NCBI GenBank assembly: GCA_042862465.1
Contig: JASTVH010000002.1
Location: 62,001 to 126,000 of the forward strand
Source of the DNA: JASTVH01 sp042862465
GTDB taxonomy: Bacteria > Pseudomonadota > Gammaproteobacteria > Pseudomonadales > Oleiphilaceae
Reading direction: 5' to 3'
Length of the DNA: 64,000 bases
Positions within the stretch are counted from its first letter, which is position 1. Every line of letters starts with the position of its first letter. The position numbers and the translations under genes were made by a program. Under the pieces are notes generated by a model. It was not told the DNA's origin. It worked only from the letters and a program-made list of their open reading frames with translations, and made no database searches. Below are positions 17,733 through 25,966 of this stretch, one piece after another.

Positions 17733-18266
17733 TCACCTTTCACCATATCTGGCATCGTCCTCTTCACACCCGACCCCACCCCAATCAACACTAACCATCC
17801 CTCGTGCCACGTATCCATGTAATGTCGAATACGGCCAATCAATGGGACGCTTGACCCAGCCGTGTTTCACCGGGTTGTAATGAATGTAATCGACATGCCG
17901 TGCCAGGTCGTTTTCATCCTTGATCTGATGCTCCCAGTACCGCCGCTGCCAAATGCCACGCTCACGTTTTGCGACTCGGCTTTGCCGAATGTACTCGCCC
18001 TTGCCCATCCGACGTGAAAAGCCCGCCTTGATCAAGGACCAGCGTTGGGAATAGTCCGCGTTGCCTTCGGGAAGGCGCCAAATGGTATGCAGATGGTCCG
18101 GCAAAACCACCATTGCCAGAAGTGAAAAGGGGTGTTTGGTTTTCACGTGGCGCATCACCTCACGGAGATCGTCAATATGACGCACTAATAAATCTGAGTT
18201 GCGTTGGGCCATGTTTACCGTGAAAAAATAAGTGCCGCCTTTGGTGTTTGATCGGCGGTATTGCAT
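17733..18266 (-). CDS. REP-associated tyrosine transposase (RAYT), copy 1
   Basis: A 177-residue Y1 transposase of the IS200-related RAYT (TnpA-REP) type, which cuts and joins single-stranded REP hairpins. The HxH metal motif is in LPDHLHTIWRLPEG (57-60), and the family block WQRRYWEHQIKDENDLARHV leads into YIHYNPVKHGW, with the candidate nucleophilic Tyr. It is enclosed by inverted REPs that match its presumed substrate. It has only a few amino-acid differences from copy 2 (for example HGYVARG versus HEYVARG). RAYTs are usually single-copy, so the duplication is unusual. Confidence 0.9.
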   Translation of the reverse strand: MQYRRSNTKGGTYFFTVNMAQRNSDLLVRHIDDLREVMRHVKTKHPFSLLAMVVLPDHLHTIWRLPEGNADYSQRWSLIKAGFSRRMGKGEYIRQSRVAKRERGIWQRRYWEHQIKDENDLARHVDYIHYNPVKHGWVKRPIDWPYSTLHGYVARGMVSVDWGGVGCEEDDARYGER

Positions 18267-18295
18267 GGTTTGGGTGCCTTCCTGGGCTTTTGGTT

Positions 18296-18325
18296 TGTTG
18301 GGCTTCCTTCGTCAGCCCAACCTAC
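18296..18325 (-). repeat. REP element, right end of RAYT unit 1
   Basis: Inverse of the left REP; on the minus strand it reads GTAG then the TTGGGCT/AGCCCAA stem. It directly abuts an Rhs core fragment. Confidence 0.85.
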
Positions 18326-18331
18326 CGTGCT

Positions 18332-18499
18332 CCACAAGCGCAACGGCATCATCCGGTGGTCCAGCTCGTAGAAGTAAGGATCGCCGTGTATCAACGTCAG
18401 CAGCGGCTCGTCGGTGTCCGGGTCACGAATGCACCACTGCCATGGGCCATCCGGGGCATCCGGGGCATCCGGGGCATCCGGGGCATCCGTTCTACTCTA
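18332..18499 (-). pseudogene. Rhs core fragment
   Basis: In-frame similarity to the intact Rhs at 20371: GPWQWCIRDPDTDEPLLTL then YFYELDHRMMPLRLWS, against GQWQWYIRDPESDEPLLTL and YHYELDWRSMPIRLWS. It is cut at RLWS by the right end of REP-RAYT unit 1 and has a stop and no start upstream. It carries the Asp-Ala-Pro repeat at 18452-18487. It is a relic of another rhs gene. Confidence 0.75.
18452..18487. repeat. 9-bp tandem repeat, four exact units
   Basis: Four perfect copies of cggggcatc, encoding Asp-Ala-Pro on the minus strand inside the Rhs core fragment. This looks like slippage expansion in decayed coding sequence. Confidence 0.9.
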
Positions 18500-18509
18500 G
18501 CGCCCGTTT

Positions 18510-18827
18510 CTATTTTGATTCTTCGACAAACCTGAAATCAGCCGGCATTGCTTTGAGAAACGCCCCCTCATCAACACCGGAAATGCCGCCATTGTCCAGG
18601 ATCTCATCTAAGAGCCATTTCGCGTCACAAGAGATAAAAACGTCTTTCCATTCATTCGCTCGAAATTTATCAAATTCAATCCGTGCACCTTGCAAGCCAT
18701 GCCCCTTTCCTTCCGAAAGGATCACCTTTTTGGCATCAAAAGAAACCCCAATGACTTTTGGCCAATCAGGGCTATGCGGATTCCCAGCATCGTGATCATC
18801 ACTTGAAATAATATAGTACTTATCCAT
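18510..18827 (-). CDS. Putative immunity protein of the orphan Rhs tip
   Basis: A 105-residue protein (MDKYYIISSDDHDAGNP...) not recognised as a named family, predicted cytoplasmic. It starts 7 bases after the stop of the orphan Rhs toxin tip, matching toxin-immunity gene order. The ribosome-binding site is weak, suggesting coupling to toxin translation. A longer frame from TTG 18866 would overlap the toxin and is less likely. The immunity role is inferred from position. Confidence 0.55.
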   Translation of the reverse strand: MDKYYIISSDDHDAGNPHSPDWPKVIGVSFDAKKVILSEGKGHGLQGARIEFDKFRANEWKDVFISCDAKWLLDEILDNGGISGVDEGAFLKAMPADFRFVEESK

Positions 18828-18834
18828 TCGCCAA

Positions 18835-19434
18835 TTACTCTTCTGGCAATATATCGACAGAGTCAAAGTCTACAAACTTTCCATCAGCATGGAGCTGAGC
18901 TTCTCCACCCTGCCCATACTGTGGATAAGCCTCAGCAAAAGGTTCTTTCTTGGTTTCATCAGAGTCGCCTTTCCAATATGGAACTCGTACTTGGGGCTCA
19001 CCATTTTCATAGAGCTGTAGGGTGTCGAATTCACCTCTCAACCTAGCGTCACTCCACGAACCTTCACCATTTTCATCCGGCCCTGCTTCTGGCCCTTTGA
19101 TTTGAAATGCAGCCCTCGCCCCTTTTCCAGTTTCGTGCTTCACAAACCCGAAGTAACTCACGGGCGCGGTTCTATTTTCCATTGTGCTATTCGCAAACCT
19201 AGCCAAGGAACCGTCATCTTCTTGGTATCGCATGTATCTATATGCCGTTGCCGGCAATGTTGTCTCTGCGCCTCCGGGCCCGACATAAAAATCAGATTTG
19301 GTGGGCGGAATTTCCTGCATCGCTGGCACGTTGTCAGGGACCGGTGCCTGTTCGCCTTCTTCTACATTTGAGGCGAGAACCACTTGCTCATACTCGAGCC
19401 CTAGCGGATCAATGTAATCTAAAGGGTTAGTACG
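18835..19434 (-). pseudogene. Orphan (displaced) Rhs C-terminal toxin tip
   Basis: The open frame begins in the Rhs core-tip boundary motif (NPLDYIDPLGL), which normally follows the core repeats, and continues about 190 residues to VDILPEE. The core is missing: the frame runs into the left end of REP-RAYT unit 2 at 19429. A GTG at 19383 could start a 182-residue product, but no good ribosome-binding site was seen. The tip includes AYRYMRYQEDDG, SYFGFVKHETGKG and AYPQYGQGG; its activity is not recognised. Such silent tips can recombine onto an intact rhs core. Confidence 0.7.
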
Positions 19435-19464
19435 GTAGGTTGGGCTGACGAAGGAAGCCCAACA
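19435..19464 (+). repeat. REP element, left end of RAYT unit 2
   Basis: GTAG-headed TTGGGCT/AGCCCAA palindrome, identical in form to 17653-17682. Confidence 0.85.
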
Positions 19465-19514
19465 TTTCTATGTCAGGCAACAAGGCGGATGAACTGATTC
19501 GGCTAGCCAACGAT

Positions 19515-20048
19515 TCACCTTTCACCATATCTGGCATCGTCCTCTTCACCCCCGACCCCACCCCAATCAACACTAACCATCCCTCGTGCCACGTATTCAT
19601 GTAATGTCGAATACGGCCAATCAATGGGACGCTTGACCCAGCCGTGTTTCACCGGGTTGTAATGAATGTAATCGACATGCCGTGCCAGGTCGTTTTCATC
19701 CTTGATCTGATGCTCCCAGTACCGCCGCTGCCAAATGCCACGCTCACGTTTTGCGACTCGGCTTTGCCGAATGTACTCGCCCTTGCCCATCCGACGTGAA
19801 AAGCCCGCCTTGATCAAGGACCAGCGTTGGGAATAGTCCGCGTTGCCTTCGGGAAGGCGCCAAATGGTATGCAGATGGTCCGGCAAAACCACCATTGCCA
19901 GAAGTGAAAAGGGGTGTTTGGTTTTCACGTGGCGCATCACCTCACGGAGATCGTCAATATGACGCACCAATAAATCCGAGTTGCGTTGGGCCATGTTTAC
20001 CGTGAAAAAATAAGTGCCGCCTTTGGTGTTTGATCGGCGGTATTGCAT
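19515..20048 (-). CDS. REP-associated tyrosine transposase (RAYT), copy 2
   Basis: A 177-residue Y1-type RAYT, nearly identical to copy 1. The HxH motif DHLHTIW and the YIHYNPVKHG block are intact, so it should be active. The near identity of the two units, including non-coding flanks and REPs, points to recent duplication or gene conversion. The start at ATG 20048 and the stop are at the same places as in copy 1. Confidence 0.9.
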   Translation of the reverse strand: MQYRRSNTKGGTYFFTVNMAQRNSDLLVRHIDDLREVMRHVKTKHPFSLLAMVVLPDHLHTIWRLPEGNADYSQRWSLIKAGFSRRMGKGEYIRQSRVAKRERGIWQRRYWEHQIKDENDLARHVDYIHYNPVKHGWVKRPIDWPYSTLHEYVARGMVSVDWGGVGGEEDDARYGER

Positions 20049-20077
20049 GGTTTGGGTGCCTTCCTGGGCTTAGTGTT

Positions 20078-20107
20078 TGTTGGGCTTCCTTTGTCAGCCC
20101 AACCTAC
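20078..20107 (-). repeat. REP element, right end of RAYT unit 2
   Basis: Inverse of the left REP, with loop variant GACAAAGGA, the same variant as in the REP at 8517-8546. Confidence 0.85.
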
Positions 20108-20135
20108 CGTGCTTGGCTTCCGCCATCATGGCGAC

Positions 20136-20384
20136 CTACCGGGGTTTCGACGGCCATATAGTGGGCACTATTTTCCGGTTCTCATAGAGCGATTTATCTT
20201 TTTTGAACTCACTAACCAGGCGGTCTGCTGCGGCATCTTCACTCTTTATTGCCTCCACCTCAGAGTCCGTAAGCTTTACTGAAACATCAAGCTCTACTGG
20301 CCCTCCAAGAAGAAACGTGAGAACCCACTCTCCATCTACATCCATCAAAACGTAGGAGTAGAGCTTCTTCTTAATCACTCGCAT
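20136..20384 (-). CDS. Putative immunity protein of the intact Rhs
   Basis: An 82-residue protein (MRVIKKKLYSYVLMDVDGEW...) of mixed strand-helix character, not recognised by family. It overlaps the 3' end of the Rhs gene by 14 bases, the standard coupling of Rhs toxins to cognate immunity. Its stop codon TAG lies in a GTAG that heads a small palindrome (GTCGCCATGATGGCG, 20121-20139), so the REP-like sequence may define the gene end. The immunity role is inferred from position. Confidence 0.65.
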   Translation of the reverse strand: MRVIKKKLYSYVLMDVDGEWVLTFLLGGPVELDVSVKLTDSEVEAIKSEDAAADRLVSEFKKDKSLYENRKIVPTIWPSKPR

Positions 20385-23300
20385 TCTTGTTAGCCCTCTT
20401 TACTGCATCCGAAAAATCATGTTCCTCATAACTTCCTTTCGGAACCGGATCAATGACAGCTTCAGAATGGCCTGTTGGAAGTTGTCCGCCAGGCAACCAT
20501 TCGTCATTGGCACCCTCTTCATTTCCAGTCGGCATTCTTAAGCCATGCTTTTCTGGCGATGGAACGTCTATCCGAACAAAATCGGTATCCTGCCACTGAC
20601 CTTCAGGTATCCCTAGCTCCTCCTCAACCTTCGCCATTTCTCCATCGCTGTTTCGGAGAACTTGATCTACTTCCGATGACGGCATGACAAACTGTCCATC
20701 TGGTCGCCCTACAAATTCCCTACCAAATTCATCCAAAGCCCACTTTGGCATGAGGAACGACGCGCCCCCACTAAATCGATTTAAATGGGAAGCTATAAAA
20801 CCTTCAGATAAGTATGTTGACGGGTCCTTCGGACGGTCCCCCTTCGACATTCTCCTAACGTCAGCCAACGAAATCTCTTGAGCAGAAGGAACATCATCGC
20901 CAACAGCCGCCATCTCCGTATCATCTGCAGAGAATGGATCTACTTTTTTGTCCTTGTCACAACCACTCAAACCCAAAGGGTCAATATAATCCACTGGATT
21001 TGGGGTATACCGATAAGGGGTAAGACCTCCCTTTAACCCGAGAGGATCCGGCGTCAGATACCGCCCGGTTTGCGGATCGTAATCCCGGAATCGGTTGTGG
21101 TAGAGCCCCGTCAGCTCATCCTCAAACTGCCCCGGCAGTCGGATCGGCTGATGCACGTCGCCTTCGGGCTGGCACTGGCCCCAGGCATCCGCGTTGGCCT
21201 GCCAGGCCAATCTGCCGTCTTCGGACCAGAGGCGGATAGGCATGCTGCGCCAGTCCAGCTCGTAGTGGTATGGCTTTTCGTCAACCAGCGTCAGCAAGGG
21301 CTCGTCGGATTCGGGATCGCGAATGTACCACTGCCATTGCCCCTCCGGGTTCTGCTCGCCCAGCAAGACGTCGTTATGCCACAGGTAGGTCGTGGTCCCC
21401 GCTTCGCACTTGCGCCAGGCTCGGCGGCCCAGGGCGTCGTAGCCATATGTGACGTGGCTGCTGGCATTTTGCACTTCGATCAGCTGGCCCTCAGCATCGA
21501 AACGACGCTGTTCCATGGTCCCGCCGGTAACACGGATTTCCGCGCCAAGGCGGTCATATTCGCGCTGATCCTTGGCGGTGGCGACCAGGCGGTCCTGTTC
21601 GATGCGCCCGCCTTCCGGAAGGCGGTGGCCGGCGGCATCATAGTGATAGGTGGTGTCGTTCTCGCCGATCAACTGGCCCTTGAGGTCGCGGTGGTAGTGG
21701 GTGTCTCCGGCGTCGCTGTCGTGGACGCTTTCCAGGCGGGCTTCCTGGTCCCAGTCGTAGCGGCGGGTGACCCGCTTTTGGCCCTGCCATCGGCGTTTGA
21801 TGAGGCAGCCGTAGCGGTCGTGCAACTGGCTTTGCTGGTTTTCGCCGGCGCGACGCTGGCTTTCCCGGCCCTGGTTGTCGAGGGTGCGTTCGATCAACGC
21901 TTTGCCGTTGACGCTCAGGGTTTGCCAACGGCCATTGGCATCATAGCCATAATCCACGATGGTGCCGTCGGGCAGGCGCAGTTGCTCCAGGCGACTGCCG
22001 GGGCCGTAGCCATAGGCGATGCGGTGCTGGTCCTGGCTTTCTTCTGTGACCTGGCCGCGGTCATTGTAGCGCCAGTGCAGTTTACGGTCGGCGCAACTGG
22101 CGTGGGTGCGACGGCCAAGCGCGTCGTACTGGAAGTGGCGCGATACAGCCTGGCGGTCGCGACCCTGGCTGGTCTGGCTGAGCACTCTTCCCGCAGGGTC
22201 GCGGGTCAGTGTCTGGACCCAAAGGCCGGGCTGTTCGCGGCGGACAATGTGACCGGCGCGATCATAGTGGAACTGAATGTCCCGGCCATCCGGTGCGCTG
22301 CAACGGGAGACCTGCCCCAGCGCGTCCCATTCCAGTTGCCATTGAGCGCCATCCGGGCGGGTTACGGCGGTGAGGCGTTCGCTGAGGTCGTAGCGGTAGT
22401 GGACTTTCTTGCCGTCCGGATGGCAGTACGTCTGGGGACGTAGCAATTGGCCGTATTCGTAGCGGTGCCGCTCGCCTTCGGCGTTGGTCCATTCCGTCAG
22501 GCGGCCGGCGGCATCATAGCGATACTGACGGCTTCGTTTCTGGTCCGGAGCCTTTTCCGGGTATTGGTGTACTGCCTCCAGACGTGTGCCCTGGTAGGTT
22601 TGTTCGGTAACCAGGCCCTGGTCGAGGCGGCCGGCGATCTGGCCTTCGGCGGTGTAGGCGAAGCGTTCCAGGTAACCGTTTTGGTCGCGGGCCAGGACTT
22701 TCCCGTCCTCCCCCCAGCCCAGCTCGACGGTTTCGCCGCTGTCGCTGGTCATCCGGCTGGGCCAGCCGTGGTCACCTTCGTAATGATATTGCCAACAACT
22801 GCCATCGGCTCGCTGTTCCTCTACGAGACGCCCCACCGGATCCAGCCGGCGTTTGATCCAGCGCCCATCCTGCAGTTGTTCGGCAGTACAGAAACCCAGG
22901 TCGTTATAGAACCAGCGATGGCTGCGTCCGTCCGGGCCGGTGGTTTGTTCCTTGCGGCCAAAGCGGTTGTAATTATGGCGGGAGGTGGCGCCGTCAGGGC
23001 GGGTTTCCTTCACCAGGCGGCCCAGCCCGTCATAGGCCCATTGCCACAGGGCCCCATCCGGCTCTTGCCGGGCGACGATGCGGCCGTTGCCGTCGTAATG
23101 GTATACCCGGGTGTGGCCGTGAGCGTCCTCGACTTTGGTGAGGTAGCGTTCGGGCTGGTAGTGGAAACGAAAATCATGGTGGCCCTGCTCTCCCTGGCTA
23201 CGCAGGCAGCGCGCTCTGGGGCCCTGGCCCTGCCATTCGAAGTGGAAGCGGTAGCCGGTGGGCAGTTCCCGTTCCACCAGCAGGTGCCCATCGTAGCGGT

Positions 23301-24387
23301 AGCGCTCACAGCCATGGTCGCTGTCGGCCTGGACCAGATCACCCTGGGCATCATAGCGATATTGGGCCAGCAGGCGGCGGTGGTCGCCCTGCTCCAGGTG
23401 GACTTCCCGGAGCACGGAGACTTGATCCTCTTTCGCGGCGCTGTAGCGCAACACCACGGAGGTATCTGCGGAAATCTGGATGCGGGCGAGCCGGAAGGCG
23501 GCGTCGTAAAGGAAACGCCAGCCCTGACCAGTCTGATTGAGCAGGCGGGTGGGCCACCAGTTGCAGCCATCCTGGGTAGCCATAATCCAGGCACGGCCGT
23601 CAGCCTCGGTAACGATAATGCGGTTATCCTTGCGCCACTCCACCCGCAGCCCGGTGTGTAGCTGCCAGGTGACCTCGCCCCGCTTCAGGGTGCCCAGGGG
23701 TAACGGCCGGGCTTCGTCATCCAGGACCCAGAGGCGACCGTCCTCCAGGCCCACCCGACGCAGCGCGGGCAGGGCCCAGCCGGCGCCCATGCCGAGTTGG
23801 CGATCACAGTAGCCTGACCGGTAGCGGCGCACCCAGCGCAGGGGCATGGGACCGTCGATATGGAAGTCTTCGATGTCGAGGATTTCTTCCCCCGTCACCG
23901 GCGCAACAGGGTCGCCCTGGCATTGCATGTCGGCACTGGACGGGCCCGGGTCGCTGCTGTTGGGAGACTGGGGCTGCGACGATGCGGGGGTAGCACTGGC
24001 TACGGAGGCAGGCCCGTGTTCCTTGGTCGGGATGTCCTCGGCTTTTACGGGAGGGGGCTCGCTGCCACCATCGTTGTCCTTGGGAGGCAGCTTGGGCTGA
24101 GGCAGCTGGTACAGCTGCAGTTCACCCTTGCGCACCAGAGTGGCCACTTTACGAAAAAGCTGATCCTTATCGCTGGCGGCGAGCCAGGTGTCACCGTGGG
24201 CTTCCATGAGACCTTCCCATAGCCCACGGTCTTCGCCGTAACGGAAGCTGAAGCGACTGCGCAGCCACTGGTGCGCGTTCTCCACTGCATTCAGATCGAC
24301 CACACCGTCCGAAGCAGCTTGCTGATCCGGCGGGCCGATGCGAAAGAGGCTCCCGTCGTCGGCCAAAATCTCAATTGTACGGCTCAT
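20371..24387 (-). CDS. Rhs polymorphic toxin, T6SS effector
   Basis: A 1338-residue YD-repeat protein. Residues 1-100 form a delivery-type N-domain with ASDKDQLFRKVATLVRKGEL, followed by a Pro/Ser-rich linker and the repeat-containing shell (about 180-1130, for example YRYDAQGDL, YHYDAAGHR). The auto-cleavage and tip junction region holds YHNRFRDYDPQTGRYLTPDP and VDYIDPLGL. The tip of about 198 residues contains FVGRPDGQFVMPSSEVD and LRMPTGNEEGANDEWLPGG; its enzyme class is not recognised. Start ATG 24387 follows AAGGAAGG. No PAAR domain is fused, so loading probably uses VgrG or the PAAR protein in trans. The immunity gene overlaps its end. Confidence 0.92.
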   Translation of the reverse strand: MSRTIEILADDGSLFRIGPPDQQAASDGVVDLNAVENAHQWLRSRFSFRYGEDRGLWEGLMEAHGDTWLAASDKDQLFRKVATLVRKGELQLYQLPQPKLPPKDNDGGSEPPPVKAEDIPTKEHGPASVASATPASSQPQSPNSSDPGPSSADMQCQGDPVAPVTGEEILDIEDFHIDGPMPLRWVRRYRSGYCDRQLGMGAGWALPALRRVGLEDGRLWVLDDEARPLPLGTLKRGEVTWQLHTGLRVEWRKDNRIIVTEADGRAWIMATQDGCNWWPTRLLNQTGQGWRFLYDAAFRLARIQISADTSVVLRYSAAKEDQVSVLREVHLEQGDHRRLLAQYRYDAQGDLVQADSDHGCERYRYDGHLLVERELPTGYRFHFEWQGQGPRARCLRSQGEQGHHDFRFHYQPERYLTKVEDAHGHTRVYHYDGNGRIVARQEPDGALWQWAYDGLGRLVKETRPDGATSRHNYNRFGRKEQTTGPDGRSHRWFYNDLGFCTAEQLQDGRWIKRRLDPVGRLVEEQRADGSCWQYHYEGDHGWPSRMTSDSGETVELGWGEDGKVLARDQNGYLERFAYTAEGQIAGRLDQGLVTEQTYQGTRLEAVHQYPEKAPDQKRSRQYRYDAAGRLTEWTNAEGERHRYEYGQLLRPQTYCHPDGKKVHYRYDLSERLTAVTRPDGAQWQLEWDALGQVSRCSAPDGRDIQFHYDRAGHIVRREQPGLWVQTLTRDPAGRVLSQTSQGRDRQAVSRHFQYDALGRRTHASCADRKLHWRYNDRGQVTEESQDQHRIAYGYGPGSRLEQLRLPDGTIVDYGYDANGRWQTLSVNGKALIERTLDNQGRESQRRAGENQQSQLHDRYGCLIKRRWQGQKRVTRRYDWDQEARLESVHDSDAGDTHYHRDLKGQLIGENDTTYHYDAAGHRLPEGGRIEQDRLVATAKDQREYDRLGAEIRVTGGTMEQRRFDAEGQLIEVQNASSHVTYGYDALGRRAWRKCEAGTTTYLWHNDVLLGEQNPEGQWQWYIRDPESDEPLLTLVDEKPYHYELDWRSMPIRLWSEDGRLAWQANADAWGQCQPEGDVHQPIRLPGQFEDELTGLYHNRFRDYDPQTGRYLTPDPLGLKGGLTPYRYTPNPVDYIDPLGLSGCDKDKKVDPFSADDTEMAAVGDDVPSAQEISLADVRRMSKGDRPKDPSTYLSEGFIASHLNRFSGGASFLMPKWALDEFGREFVGRPDGQFVMPSSEVDQVLRNSDGEMAKVEEELGIPEGQWQDTDFVRIDVPSPEKHGLRMPTGNEEGANDEWLPGGQLPTGHSEAVIDPVPKGSYEEHDFSDAVKRANKNASD

Positions 24388-24440
24388 CCTGTGCCTTCCT
24401 TGCTCTTACTACTTTCCTTTGGGGTCCATTTGCCGTGGCG

Positions 24441-24881
24441 TTACTGGCAGGCCACCGGACCCAATCGGCCGTCTTTGGTAATGGGTAAACGGCAGGCGAC
24501 GACTTGCTCTCCTGGCGCGGTGCGCCGCATGTACTCCACCTGAAATTCGAATGCGCCCTGCTCCCGGTTAAAGGCGACGCTGGGAAAGCCGGTATAGGCG
24601 GTGTTCCGGAAGTCGAGGACCTCGCCGTCAGGTAACTCAATCCCGCACACATCCCGACCGGTGCGGACGCGCCAGTCGTTATCCGGATCGAGGGCTTCAA
24701 AGCGCAGGCAGGGATAGTCAGTTTCGGTATTGAAGCGGACGAAGCGCCACAGTGTGCCCTGATAACGGGAGACGCCGACCTCCATCACCCGGCCGTCCAC
24801 GTTCGGAACGCCGGTACCGCCACCTTGGGCAAGTGTGGTCGCCAGCACCAGGAGGGCCGGAACTATCCAGCGAAACACCAT
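24441..24881 (-). CDS. Exported hypothetical protein upstream of rhs
   Basis: A 146-residue protein with an N-terminal signal peptide (FRWIVPALLVLATTLAQG). The mature part is beta-rich and has four cysteines (YPCLRF, DVCGIE, VACRLP, PVACQ), consistent with periplasmic disulfides. No family was recognised. It lies 53 bases upstream of rhs on the same strand within the effector island and might be a periplasmic accessory or immunity protein, for example against the lysozyme-like effector just upstream. That is inference from position only. Confidence 0.55.
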   Translation of the reverse strand: MVFRWIVPALLVLATTLAQGGGTGVPNVDGRVMEVGVSRYQGTLWRFVRFNTETDYPCLRFEALDPDNDWRVRTGRDVCGIELPDGEVLDFRNTAYTGFPSVAFNREQGAFEFQVEYMRRTAPGEQVVACRLPITKDGRLGPVACQ

Positions 24882-24932
24882 CCAAACTCCTTATTGAATT
24901 CGCTATCCCTACAACGTCGTGCCCTCTCACCC

Positions 24933-25802
24933 CTAGGCGAGATACCGGACCCGGCGTTGAAAACGATCTGCGGGCACCCTGCTCCACAGGCTCTGCTGGC
25001 CCATCACCTGACGAAAAGCCACCAGGTCGTTCGCCACTACCGGGGGCTGGATCTGTCGGCGGGTGACCGGGGTGTAGTCACCGCGAAAACGCAGATCCAC
25101 CAGGGTGTCCCTGATGCGGGCGTCCAGTGTACCCCAATCGGTACGGCCATAGCGTTCAACCACGTCACGCTTGGTACAGATGCGGATCACATCCTGCTCC
25201 ATGGCCTCGTAAACCGTTTCAAACAAGGCTAATTGGACGCCGGGCGTGATCTCGAAATCCAGCAAGTCCTGGTCAATGATGAACTGCTCTGCGGCCTCAC
25301 CCGCCAGATGCACCGCCCCAGCCAGGACGGTCGCCCGATCCGGGGCCAAGCCGGCCGCGGCCAGATCGCGGGTCACCTCGGCTCGGGAGCGTTCCTTCAG
25401 GTCGTAACCACGTCCGATCGTCAGTCCCGAGGAGGCGGAGGGGACATGCAGAATGCGGCTGTGGTAGCGCCCACCCTCATGACCTTCCGCCTCCCAGGTC
25501 AGGCGTCCCTTTGTGGGCGGCACGATGCTCTGGTGGGTGCGCGAGTTTGCCAGGGTCTGTTGCAGCCAGGCCCAGCTCTGGCTGTCCGGGCGGATCAATC
25601 CGGAAGCCACCGCCACCCCATGGTCGCTTTGGAAAAGCGCGATGGCCGCATCCAGCTCGTGACCGGCGGAGGGGTCGATCGCCAGCGGTGGCTGGGCGTA
25701 GGCCCGGCGATGGACGTTCAGCAGGGCCCGCACCAGGCGCACGTCCCGGGCCTGGTTCTGGCCGCTGCGGCCGACGGTGTTTGTCAGTCGTAGATTGTTC
25801 AC
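24933..25802 (-). CDS. Putative T6SS lysozyme-like effector with peptidoglycan-binding domain
   Basis: A 289-residue protein. Residues about 15-85 resemble a peptidoglycan-binding fold (DAAIALFQSDHGVAVASGLIRP). The following domain opens with LTWEAEGHEGG (candidate catalytic Glu104 or Glu106) and SGLTIGRGYDL (126-135), the pattern of T4-lysozyme or pesticin-type muramidases. No signal peptide is present, as expected for a T6SS cargo delivered to the target periplasm. The start is GTG 25802 with AGGGAG upstream. The exported protein gene directly downstream is a candidate immunity gene. Confidence 0.7.
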   Translation of the reverse strand: MNNLRLTNTVGRSGQNQARDVRLVRALLNVHRRAYAQPPLAIDPSAGHELDAAIALFQSDHGVAVASGLIRPDSQSWAWLQQTLANSRTHQSIVPPTKGRLTWEAEGHEGGRYHSRILHVPSASSGLTIGRGYDLKERSRAEVTRDLAAAGLAPDRATVLAGAVHLAGEAAEQFIIDQDLLDFEITPGVQLALFETVYEAMEQDVIRICTKRDVVERYGRTDWGTLDARIRDTLVDLRFRGDYTPVTRRQIQPPVVANDLVAFRQVMGQQSLWSRVPADRFQRRVRYLA

Positions 25803-25864
25803 CCTGTGCTCCCTGGTTGGTGTCTTTCCTTAAACGTCGCTACCTACGATCCTGGCTCAAGGGC

Positions 25865-25942
25865 GCAGGTTGGGCGACGCTGGCGAAGCCCAACTTCCTC
25901 GCAATAAATCGATATTTTGGGCTTCATTTGTCAGCCCAATCT
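25865..25942. repeat. Degenerate REP pair (BIME)
   Basis: A decayed GCAGGTTGGGCGAC...AAGCCCAACTT (25865-25894) faces TTTTGGGCTTCATTTGTCAGCCCAATCT (25915-25942). Same family as the RAYT-flanking REPs but with altered heads. It lies between the lysozyme-like effector and an immunity gene. Confidence 0.7.
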
Positions 25943-25966
25943 GAGGTAATCATTTAGTCCAAAATA

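Larger units (their letters stand above)
17647..18331 (-). mobile_element. REP-RAYT unit, copy 1 (685 bp)
   Basis: A RAYT gene bounded by inverted REP elements. The ends are AGTACGGTAGG at 17647 and its near inverse CCTACCGTGCT ending 18331. A second copy of exactly the same length is at 19429-20113, differing at only about a dozen positions by eye. Confidence 0.85.
19429..20113 (-). mobile_element. REP-RAYT unit, copy 2 (685 bp)
   Basis: Same length and ends as copy 1 (AGTACGGTAGG ... CCTACCGTGCT). It lies between the orphan Rhs tip and the immunity gene of the intact Rhs. Confidence 0.85.

Noticed and set aside
18440..18490. CRISPR-like short tandem repeats
   Set aside because: The 9-bp units are contiguous without spacers and code Asp-Ala-Pro in an Rhs relic.
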